The translations under genes and the position numbers were made by a program. Source: Thermoplasmatota archaeon (lineage in GTDB: Archaea; Thermoplasmatota; E2; DHVEG-1). From it: a stretch of DNA of 10,783 bases. Positions 1 to 6,404 of the stretch are shown one piece after another; the first letter of the stretch is position 1, and each line of letters begins with the position of its first letter. The stretch lies in assembly GCA_030612095.1 (NCBI GenBank), contig JAUWOO010000052.1:1-10783 (forward strand). The letters run 5' to 3'. Under the pieces are notes generated by a model. The model was not told the origin of the DNA. It ran no database searches and saw nothing but the letters and a program-made list of their open reading frames with translations.

Positions 1-50
1 CTAATTTCTATGCAGAGTAATCTTATCCCGTTTGGGTAATAAACACCCGC

Positions 51-506
51 CTACTCGTCCACCTCGTCAAACATGGTACAATATACATCTTTTTCACTTA
101 CGCATCTAGTGGGACATATTACACAAAAGTCAAGTTGTTTGATCCAAGCTTTCGAAATGGAATCTAACATTTTATTTACCAATCTGTCATTCAACCTTGG
201 AAAATAGGATTCCACCATTTCATAGGAAAAATAGACATTATCAATTCTACCTGATAATTTTTCCAAGATAACATCCCTCATTTTTTTCGACAGATAAATC
301 GAAAAATTGGCAATGTCTTTGTCTCCGATTCTATATTTTTCTAGTAGCCTTCCAAGATTTTCATTGATTTCCTCATAGAAACTCATAGACATTTCATAGC
401 AAAACCAGTTTAGCTTTGTTTTCTCACTATCTCTATGAACAAACGCGCTTGGTTTTACCATACTCATTGCAGGTTTGTACGCTTTATTCATTCTTGTCAA
501 CACCAT
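51..506 (-). CDS. hypothetical protein with C-terminal Cys4 cluster
   Basis: A 151-residue, mostly helical soluble protein with no signal peptide or membrane segment visible. Its distinctive part is the C-terminus, where Cys128, Cys131, Cys135 and Cys143 form a CxxC-x3-C-x7-C pattern within the segment CVICPTRC...YC, followed by an acidic tail (FDEVDE). Such a cluster would fit a zinc site or an Fe-S cluster. I associate the CPTRC...CxMFD ending with archaeal hypothetical proteins, but only from memory. The start chosen is the ATG at 506, with a weak GTGA motif about seven bases upstream; in-frame ATGs at residues 6, 14 and 16 are alternatives. It is the last gene of the minus-strand run and lies about 190 bp from the next gene upstream, so it probably has its own promoter. 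Function unknown. Confidence 0.72.
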   Translation of the reverse strand: MVLTRMNKAYKPAMSMVKPSAFVHRDSEKTKLNWFCYEMSMSFYEEINENLGRLLEKYRIGDKDIANFSIYLSKKMRDVILEKLSGRIDNVYFSYEMVESYFPRLNDRLVNKMLDSISKAWIKQLDFCVICPTRCVSEKDVYCTMFDEVDE

Positions 507-697
507 TTTTTCTCACTTGTTATCAACATCAAAATACACCAACCCGCCCTTTATGGATCATAAAAGCGCATATTGATTTTAAAGCTCCATCAAACTGCAC
601 TAACGATTTTTTCAATTCTATTGTTTGGGATTCCTTTAGATGCATATTGATCACATATTTTCCTTAATTTATTATCTATCATTTACTCCAGTTATTC

Positions 698-2029
698 TTA
701 ATAATAGGAATATTGTTCAGGTGCTTTTCCCTTCTTTTCTATAATTTTTGGTTTTTTTGGTTTAGAACCTTCTTTACGTATCTCTTCCAATTTTACTAGA
801 AAACGCCATTCAGTACTGTAATCAAACAGGTAAAGAATGTTCTGCCCTTTAAATAAACCTAATTCGCCGATACGAACTTCATCTACATATGGCCCCCCTT
901 CGTCACAAGGTGAAATAAATCCTTCATTTGACCATGGTTTGTTGTCCATAAAAAAGGAATAAAGATGGTCATCATCAAAGCCATAAGCTCTCTGAATGGA
1001 ATTATGAAGGTCAAGCAGGGTATGATTTGAAGATATTTCAATCCGTCTCCAAAGATTCCCAGCCAATGCAACCTTGAAAATATATACACCGTCAACAAAT
1101 TTTTTCCCTTCTCGCAGTAGCGTCTTTTGCAACTCTCCCTTCTTAAAAAGCGGAACGAATGGCAAAAAAAACGGATCGCCTATTTTCCCTTTATCCACCC
1201 TAACATCTTCTTTTGACTGACTACGTTTAGGTAATTGTTCAAGAAATTCATAAAATTCCTCATCGGGAGCGGGGGACCCCGGTATAACGTTCCATTCACC
1301 TAACTCGCGACGTCTGGCCAAATTCCAATTGATCAATCTCCTTGTTTCACCCAAGATAGGAGCTATTATTACACCAAAAGGCAAAGGTGTTATTGATTCT
1401 GCGATAAAATAGCTTTTAGGGTGATCGGGTTTTTTTGTAACTTTACGATTCACCTCCCAGAAGCCGAAATAGGAAAAATAGAGTAAGAAGTGTTCCCATT
1501 GATGAAGCATTCTTCCAAAATAACAGTTATCCTTCCGTTCTAACCGGATTTTTTTCCCTGGTTTTTGTTCACCCAAAGTAATCAATGCATCTTCAACTCC
1601 AAAAAATGGTGCTTTCCCAAAGTATCCGCACTGAAGTTTGCTCCAATCTGTGTCTATCCAGAGAGTCCCCAGTAAAAAGAAATACCGTTCTACTATGCCC
1701 AACTCATCAAATAATTTAAGACGCTCGGTTTCTTTTAAAACTAATTTACTCCCTTTTTCAGAAGTCTTTTGGAACAGCTTTCCTGCCAAAACCAGATGAT
1801 AAAATAAATGTAAAAGTGGATAAAATTTCTGATCGGTTCGTAGGGTATTGTCTGTAGCAGGATAAGCCATCTCCTGGTTTATTTCAAATAGATCTTTTCT
1901 AGAAATGTTTTCGCTGGTTGGAGTTAAGACAATATGGCGTGTTTTTAAGTATTTTAAAAATGCGATGAAATCCTTTAAAAGCGTCGTAGGTTCAGTTTCA
2001 GTTATGATAAGATTATTTAATTTAGACAT
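698..2029 (-). CDS. plasmid pRiA4b ORF-3-like (IS1096 ORF3 family) domain protein
   Basis: A 443-residue protein. Residues about 313-440 match the pRiA4b ORF-3-like domain: a YIFKVAL strand, then LWRRIEI, the LLDLHNSIQRAYGFDDDHLYSF core, a GELGL turn, LYLFDYSTEW and a closing GKAPEQY, the usual G-x-AP-x-QY end of this family. Residues about 15-125 form a separate helical module (FIAFLKYL...IVLTPTSENI, then YPLLHLFYHLV) often fused to such domains. It resembles the N-terminus of the XPB-associated protein at 6405-8270. The reading frame extends to a TTG at 2050, but I chose the ATG at 2029 because AAGGGA lies six bases upstream of it. The family is widespread on plasmids and in accessory regions; its molecular role is not established, although the fold is nucleic-acid-associated in some descriptions. 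No catalytic motif is visible. Confidence 0.85.
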   Translation of the reverse strand: MSKLNNLIITETEPTTLLKDFIAFLKYLKTRHIVLTPTSENISRKDLFEINQEMAYPATDNTLRTDQKFYPLLHLFYHLVLAGKLFQKTSEKGSKLVLKETERLKLFDELGIVERYFFLLGTLWIDTDWSKLQCGYFGKAPFFGVEDALITLGEQKPGKKIRLERKDNCYFGRMLHQWEHFLLYFSYFGFWEVNRKVTKKPDHPKSYFIAESITPLPFGVIIAPILGETRRLINWNLARRRELGEWNVIPGSPAPDEEFYEFLEQLPKRSQSKEDVRVDKGKIGDPFFLPFVPLFKKGELQKTLLREGKKFVDGVYIFKVALAGNLWRRIEISSNHTLLDLHNSIQRAYGFDDDHLYSFFMDNKPWSNEGFISPCDEGGPYVDEVRIGELGLFKGQNILYLFDYSTEWRFLVKLEEIRKEGSKPKKPKIIEKKGKAPEQYSYY

Positions 2030-2303
2030 TTCAAATCCCTTTTCACACAAACGGAAATATTCATATCAATTCATTTTCAAACTTTGCACGAAGGCAATTT
2101 CATATAGCAGTCCTAGTGTATGCAAAGTGCTCCACGGCATTTGGGTAAACGGTAGTGAACTGCATGCACCGTACGGTGACCGAAGTCTGAGGGGCGGAGA
2201 TAAGGAAACTAAAGTTTTTCGCGGAGTTGATGACACCGCCATCCAATAAATCCAATCTCTCATCAGGAAACCAATAAAGTTCTTTATAATCTCAACTGTT
2301 TTG
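2030..2303. other. intergenic region with GC-richer palindromic patch, possible mobile-element or intron remnant
   Basis: The 274 bases between two minus-strand genes are AT-rich at the edges, but about half G+C between 2161 and 2220, well above the surroundings. The patch contains two overlapping perfect palindromes, TGCATGCA at 2161-2168 and CACCGTACGGTG at 2167-2178, followed by the purine run GAGGGGCGGAGA. ACGGT at 2149-2153 can pair with ACCGT at 2168-2172. The string GAACTGCATGCACCGTACGG followed by a GAGGGG run resembles the 3' part of some bacterial group II introns, but I see no GNRA-capped domain V and no reverse transcriptase. Weak open frames on both strands have no recognisable product. 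It could equally be a structured RNA or a decayed insertion sequence. Confidence 0.3.
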
Positions 2304-4271
2304 TTATTTTCTGATTACCCCACAACATTTTTTATATTTTTTACCTGAACCACATGGACATGGATCATTGCGCCCAACCTTTGGACTATTTTTTCTTTTC
2401 GAGCTCTTTTTGATCTTTTTTCTTGCCCTTTTTTCTTTACTAAAATCGAAGTTATCATAATCCTTCACCTGGATCTTAATGGGAATGATGTCAGCTTTAA
2501 CCTTCTCGTTAGTTTCAAAGTTGATTTCAAACTGGTTAAGGTAGTTATAATATTGAACTGTATAACTTGTTGAAACTTTCTCAGTCTCGACTTCATTAAT
2601 CATTTTATTCATCACCTCATCAAGTTTTTCTATCTCTGGTGATGTCGAATAGACATTGGATTTTTTCTCTACATCTTCTATTTTAGCTTTGAGTTCTTTA
2701 ACCTTTTTTTTATCGGCTTTGATTCGACTATATAATTCGGTTAATCTATCAAAAATAAACTCATAATCCTCATATATAGTTGTTTTAGTTGTTTCTAATG
2801 ACATAATATTGTTTCCGGCTCGTGCATCAACTATTTGAAGTGCCTCAATAAGATATCGCTCAGCGTTTTCAAAATCCTTCTTTTCCTCAAAGAAACTGGC
2901 AACATCACTGGCGATATAACAATAAAAAGGATATTTACTTCTCAGTTCTTTGTAAATTTCCTTCCATTTGGGATTATTATTTCGAATATTAACGCCGATT
3001 TCTACACTATTCCAATCTGGATGAGGTATCTGATCTTTAAGATGATTGACAAGATCAAGAACTTTTTTCTCGAATTCTGGAAGGTATGAAAGAGATGTTA
3101 AAAAGAACTTTAAATAAAAACGGTAAGATGTGCAGTATTCAAATGTTTTAGCCCAGTATTCTAAAAATCCTTCCTTGTTTGATAGAATAGGTTTTTGTAC
3201 ATTGTTAAAATGTTGAGAGCATTTCGTTTCATAAGTTCGTTGTGATTTACTTTTAATTTTCGAATCTTTGAAAATGTACTTGGATGCCCGTTCGACTGCA
3301 TCGTTAAGAATCGTAACAGAAGGCTCATCTGGACAGTAAATATTCCATAATGCATATGTAGCAATCCAGATAAAATCCTCATCTTCTCCAGTTACCTTAG
3401 CTTGCGAATACAATAGTTCTTCTGCAATTTTGTCAGGTACATACACTGTCTTTGCCAATTCAATGAACTCATCTTTATCGACCATCACGCCAAATTTCGA
3501 AAGCATCCTTAGGATCTTTGCCTCAGGCCAACCCATGACTTTATCCAAATGTAAATAGTCAGGACTTTCTAAGTATTCCTCAAAATTATTCTTCATTTTT
3601 TGGAGAATACCCAATTGGATAAATGAGTCAAACTCTCCCTTTTGATAGTCTTGTAATTGTTTATAAGCAAATGAATAATTTGGGTTTAATTCATATGCCA
3701 TCTCGAGACATTTCACCCCGAGTGTTTCATCGCCTGAAAATAAATGCGCTAATCCTGCATTGCAATAAAGACGGTAAATCTCTCGCCACGTCGTTTCTGA
3801 GTCGAGTAGCTTTTTAAATGCTTCTTCAAATTTTTCTGCAGCATCCGTAAACTTTCGTTGATGCATACGCTCCATAGCGTCTTCATAGTAAGTCCACCAT
3901 TCCGATGGTGGAAGTTTTGTCTTGGTTAAATGAACAATAGTAGGTTCTTTTCTTTTCCGTCTTTTTTCAAATTTTTCCGCCGGAGTTTCATCATCAAGAA
4001 ATTTGGACGGCATAAGATGACGAAGTTTGATTGTAGAACTGATAAGTTCATTCATGAGCCCTTCATTTCCAATTGTGTCTCTGTCTAAAAGTCCAGTAAG
4101 CATGGTTAAATATGACATATTACCTTCTTCTTCAAGGTCGGTCATCCACATCTTGATTTCTTCAACACTCAAGAATGTGTCAAGATTGCACTTGGTTATA
4201 ATATCTGACATCATGCTCTCTATTTCTCCCAGATTCTCGTTCACAATACCCAAAACATCAGACCTCCACAT
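2304..4271 (-). CDS. TPR-like helical protein with C-terminal SEC-C zinc motif
   Basis: A 655-residue, almost entirely helical protein. The C-terminal residues 632-651 are a clear SEC-C motif (GRNDPCPCGSGKKYKKCC), with Cys638, Cys640, Cys649 and Cys650 positioned to bind zinc as in the SecA tail. SEC-C motifs also occur on many unrelated accessory proteins, so this does not imply protein export. TPR-like helix pairs are visible at about 127-157, 166-198 and 450-482 (for example AEKFEEAFKKL and AERYLIEALQI), and residues about 505-560 look like a coiled coil. A basic linker (KRARKKIKKSSKRK) precedes the SEC-C motif. The ATG at 4271 is given as start, but GGAGGT at 4262-4267 lies just inside the frame and would suit a TTG start at 4253 (649 residues). 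Probably a scaffold or chaperone-like adaptor; exact function unknown. Confidence 0.82.
   Translation of the reverse strand: MWRSDVLGIVNENLGEIESMMSDIITKCNLDTFLSVEEIKMWMTDLEEEGNMSYLTMLTGLLDRDTIGNEGLMNELISSTIKLRHLMPSKFLDDETPAEKFEKRRKRKEPTIVHLTKTKLPPSEWWTYYEDAMERMHQRKFTDAAEKFEEAFKKLLDSETTWREIYRLYCNAGLAHLFSGDETLGVKCLEMAYELNPNYSFAYKQLQDYQKGEFDSFIQLGILQKMKNNFEEYLESPDYLHLDKVMGWPEAKILRMLSKFGVMVDKDEFIELAKTVYVPDKIAEELLYSQAKVTGEDEDFIWIATYALWNIYCPDEPSVTILNDAVERASKYIFKDSKIKSKSQRTYETKCSQHFNNVQKPILSNKEGFLEYWAKTFEYCTSYRFYLKFFLTSLSYLPEFEKKVLDLVNHLKDQIPHPDWNSVEIGVNIRNNNPKWKEIYKELRSKYPFYCYIASDVASFFEEKKDFENAERYLIEALQIVDARAGNNIMSLETTKTTIYEDYEFIFDRLTELYSRIKADKKKVKELKAKIEDVEKKSNVYSTSPEIEKLDEVMNKMINEVETEKVSTSYTVQYYNYLNQFEINFETNEKVKADIIPIKIQVKDYDNFDFSKEKRARKKIKKSSKRKNSPKVGRNDPCPCGSGKKYKKCCGVIRK
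4262..4267 (-). promoter_or_regulatory. GGAGGT ribosome-binding site suggesting a downstream TTG start
   Basis: GGAGGT on the minus strand is a perfect Shine-Dalgarno core. It lies eight bases upstream of an in-frame TTG (4253-4251) and inside codons 2-4 of the ATG-initiated frame. If used, the SEC-C protein starts six residues later than the longest ATG frame. Confidence 0.45.
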
Positions 4272-4287
4272 TTTGTAATACTTTTGC

Positions 4288-4297
4288 TATTAAATAA
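4288..4297 (-). promoter_or_regulatory. candidate TATA box for the SEC-C gene
   Basis: On the minus strand this reads TTATTTAATA, an archaeal-type TATA-like box. A transcript starting about 26 bases downstream would begin near 4266, at the GGAGGT just inside the annotated frame. The box is convincing only if the host is archaeal, and the region is generally AT-rich. Confidence 0.35.
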
Positions 4298-4388
4298 TCT
4301 TGTTATTCCTTGGAAACATCACCAAAAAGTATAACAACATTTGCAGGTGATTACAAAAATAATAGTAACTCTCTTTATAATTGTAGAC

Positions 4389-4640
4389 TCATATTTTCTT
4401 CTTATTGGAGTTATATATTACTGGTTCTCTATCGCCAAATCGTTTTCTATAGCATTTTTCAATAAATTCGCCCAAGGGTGCTTTCCATTGTTCTGATTTA
4501 TTTGGAACTAACTTACCAAGTCTCTTTGGATTCATTCCAAGTTCCTTTGACATTGCCATTTGACGGGCGTTTAGTCGATACTTTGTTTTTGCAATGGCCC
4601 ATGGATTTTTCGAGATGTTTTTAGTTTTTTTAGTTATCAT
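4389..4640 (-). CDS. conserved small basic protein of unknown function
   Basis: An 83-residue protein with a Lys-rich N-terminus followed by a compact conserved-looking core: NPWAIAKTKYRLNARQM, KELGMNPKRLGKL and WKAPLGEFIEKCYRKRFG. I recognise this core as a small hypothetical family found widely in bacteria and some archaea (the RLNARQ...LGMNPK...W..P...FIE..Y..RFG pattern), without a known function. The LNARQMAMSKELGMNPKRL stretch could form a helix-turn-helix-like pair, and the net charge is strongly positive, so nucleic-acid binding is plausible but not shown. The start is the ATG at 4640, with AAGGGA about ten bases upstream. It lies 117 bp upstream of the SEC-C gene in the same orientation and divergent from the XPB operon. 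Confidence 0.75.
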   Translation of the reverse strand: MITKKTKNISKNPWAIAKTKYRLNARQMAMSKELGMNPKRLGKLVPNKSEQWKAPLGEFIEKCYRKRFGDREPVIYNSNKKKI

Positions 4641-4729
4641 GTAAATATTTTCCCTTATATTTCTTTGTGACCCACAGATCTAAGTGTATAACTTTTAACA
4701 AGTTAATATGCATATTTTTTGATTGTGTA

Positions 4730-4753
4730 TCTCCATTATGTTCCTAATGGAGA
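4730..4753. repeat. perfect 9-bp inverted repeat, candidate operator or hairpin
   Basis: TCTCCATTA (4730-4738) and TAATGGAGA (4745-4753) are exact reverse complements separated by six bases (TGTTCC). The dyad lies in the divergent intergenic region, about 90 bp from the start of the small-protein gene and over 110 bp upstream of the likely operon promoters. No T-run follows it on either strand at the right distance, so an operator for a dimeric regulator is as likely as a terminator. Confidence 0.5.
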
Positions 4754-4865
4754 GTGTACTTAAAAAGCGTTAGTTATTGAGAACGTGTGATTAAAACACG
4801 AAAAATGAGTTTTTAAACCTTTCTTAGCGGATTATAATACATATCTTTCTAGAAAAAATGGCAGA

Positions 4866-4875
4866 TTTAATATAT
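4866..4875 (+). promoter_or_regulatory. candidate TATA box for the XPB operon
   Basis: TTTAATATAT fits an archaeal TATA-like box and would place transcription start near 4897, giving a leader of about 90-110 bases. A second candidate, CATATAATAT at 4880-4889, is nearly as good. AT-richness limits confidence. Confidence 0.28.
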
Positions 4876-4986
4876 CTCTCATATAATATCAAAAGCGGGG
4901 AAGGGGGACACATATTTCAGATGCGAATTAGAGAGATGACAACATGAAAACAAATAGCATTGCCATTACATAAAATGAGATAAGAG

Positions 4987-6378
4987 GTGTTTTCAATATA
5001 TAGAAAGATGTTGAATGAGCTTACAATTCCTTCGTTAAAAAAACTAGCGAATAACAAAGGCATTTCAAAAAAAGACTGCCGATCAAAATCCGATCTGATA
5101 AACAAACTTTTACCTGATATCAATAAAGTACCAATAGATATCCATAGGCTTCATGAATCTTTAAATGAGGAAGATCAAAATCTGATTAATTATCTTTTAA
5201 TAAAAAATCAAAAATCAAGCATCTCAGATATTTTACATGCGATTTCTCCAAATAATGCATGGGGTCGATGTAATATGAAAACGATCAGAGGTATCCTGGA
5301 ACGAGTGGTGCCTACAGGTCTTGTGTTCTTTAGCCCACCATCTGCATACTATAGCTCATACAAGGAGGGTCATTATGAATTTTACATGCCTGATCACATT
5401 AGAAAAGTTCTTATCACTTACATTATCAAGCCATTTGATAAATCACCTGATGAGAAATCAATAAAGCAGCAATCCACAGAAAAGATAATGCGAAATATAC
5501 TATTGAACAAAATGGATAAAAATATAGGAATGAAAGTTCCTGAAACGATAAATAAGATATCAGAAGCGATAGAAAAAGATATAGAAATTAATCATTTTGG
5601 AATACACAGTGATTATCGCAAGCGGTACATAAAAGATGTGGAAGATCTATTTAAAACGATGATAGCAATTGCATTATCTCATCTAAGCGAAAAGGAAAGA
5701 AAACTATACGGATTTATATCTGATTTTTCAGCAGGTGTATGGCTAAATGAGCAAGATGTTTGGGATACATTGAATAAGTTCTCTAAAAAATCAGATGAGT
5801 ACACATCAAAAATAAACACTAGATTGCAAAACCTGGGCTTAATAAGTACAGGGAAATATAATGAAGAACATATAATTAAAATCAACCCTGCTGTTCTTAA
5901 AAGCAAGATAAAAAACGTATATGCCAATAATGAAAAAGATAAAACACACATAGAATACAGTAAGCTTAAAAAACTAAATATTAAAGAATTATTTATAATT
6001 TTACGATATTTTAATTTAACGAAAACAGAAAAAGACATAAAACTAGAAATATCACTTCCGAAAATTGGATATGCGCTAAATCATGATGAAAATATAAAAT
6101 CAATAAAAAAGGAAGTGGAGAAAATCGGTATATCAAAACAAGTTGAGCATGAACTAAACAAAATCGATAAAAGTTATGGGAATTTTCTGTTGCATAATAA
6201 TTTATCCATATATGAAATAAAGGACCCTTCAATAATATTTAAACTAGAAAGATCTAAAATGGTGAACTCTCATGAAATAGTTTATCTTGAAAACAAATAT
6301 CTACTCATTCCAAAAAGAGAGCGGAAAAAAGTAGAAGAATTCATACGGCGATCGGACTTTGTAATTAAAAGTAAATAA
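4987..6378 (+). CDS. SAP-like/winged-helix protein, first gene of XPB operon
   Basis: A 463-residue protein. Residues about 9-45 look like a SAP-type DNA-binding helix pair (LNELTIPSLKKLANNKGIS...KSDLINKLL). Residues about 57-140 form a winged-helix-like unit ending in HYEFYMPDHIRKVL, typical of helicase-associated proteins. A second winged-helix-like unit is at about 230-300 (LSEKERKLYGFI...INTRLQNLGLIS). Residues about 345-455 align by eye, with almost the same spacing, to the XPB N-terminal-type domain of the next gene (IKLEISLPKI...ISKQVEHEL...LSIYEIKDP). No catalytic motif is seen, so it is probably a DNA-binding partner of the helicase. The GTG at 4987 is the outermost start; the ATG at 5008 is equally possible, and GAGGTG at 4984-4989 is too far from it for a normal ribosome-binding site. 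It is followed after 26 bp by the second operon gene. Confidence 0.8.
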   Translation: MFSIYRKMLNELTIPSLKKLANNKGISKKDCRSKSDLINKLLPDINKVPIDIHRLHESLNEEDQNLINYLLIKNQKSSISDILHAISPNNAWGRCNMKTIRGILERVVPTGLVFFSPPSAYYSSYKEGHYEFYMPDHIRKVLITYIIKPFDKSPDEKSIKQQSTEKIMRNILLNKMDKNIGMKVPETINKISEAIEKDIEINHFGIHSDYRKRYIKDVEDLFKTMIAIALSHLSEKERKLYGFISDFSAGVWLNEQDVWDTLNKFSKKSDEYTSKINTRLQNLGLISTGKYNEEHIIKINPAVLKSKIKNVYANNEKDKTHIEYSKLKKLNIKELFIILRYFNLTKTEKDIKLEISLPKIGYALNHDENIKSIKKEVEKIGISKQVEHELNKIDKSYGNFLLHNNLSIYEIKDPSIIFKLERSKMVNSHEIVYLENKYLLIPKRERKKVEEFIRRSDFVIKSK

Positions 6379-6396
6379 AAAAATCAAAAAAGCTAT

Positions 6397-6400
6397 GTGA
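6397..6400 (+). promoter_or_regulatory. ribosome-binding site GTGA for the second operon gene
   Basis: GTGA lies four bases upstream of the ATG at 6405 and matches the 3' end of 16S rRNA. It supports that start and independent initiation on the second gene within the operon. Confidence 0.45.
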
Positions 6401-6404
6401 AAGA

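Larger units (their letters stand above)
4641..4986. promoter_or_regulatory. divergent intergenic region, likely promoters for both directions
   Basis: This 346-bp AT-rich stretch separates the minus-strand small-protein gene from the plus-strand XPB operon and so must carry the operon promoter unless that lies further away. It holds a perfect 9-bp inverted repeat (4730-4753), a weaker CGTGT/ACACG repeat (4784-4800), TATA-like boxes at 4866-4875 and 4880-4889, a G-rich run GCGGGGAAGGGGG (4895-4907), and two tiny overlapping open frames (4921-4947 and 4944-4973). No tRNA or larger gene is visible. Confidence 0.5.

Noticed and set aside
1..50. Possible gene end at the left edge
   Set aside because: A minus-strand frame ending at base 1 is only a few codons long before the next stop; nothing can be supported.
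568..651. Direct repeat GCATATTGAT at 568-577 and 642-651
   Set aside because: A single 10-base AT-rich repeat pair with no regular spacing or further copies; not a CRISPR or iteron array.
1905..2249. Plus-strand open frame of 114 codons
   Set aside because: It is antisense to the start of the pRiA4b-like gene and runs into the palindromic patch; no domain is recognisable and the coding support is on the other strand.
2066..2263. Minus-strand open frame of 65 codons in the intergenic patch
   Set aside because: Its composition (Ser/Pro/Leu-rich) looks like translation of structured non-coding DNA, and no good ribosome-binding site is seen.
2274..2287. Inverted repeat ATAAAG/CTTTAT downstream of the SEC-C gene
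   Set aside because: Only six AT-rich pairs with a two-base centre, too tight for a stable hairpin; weak evidence for a terminator.
5679..6232. Minus-strand hydrophobic open frames opposite the first operon gene
   Set aside because: The Phe/Leu/Ser-rich sequence is the expected antisense product of Lys/Asn-rich, AT-rich coding DNA; it does not indicate a membrane protein.
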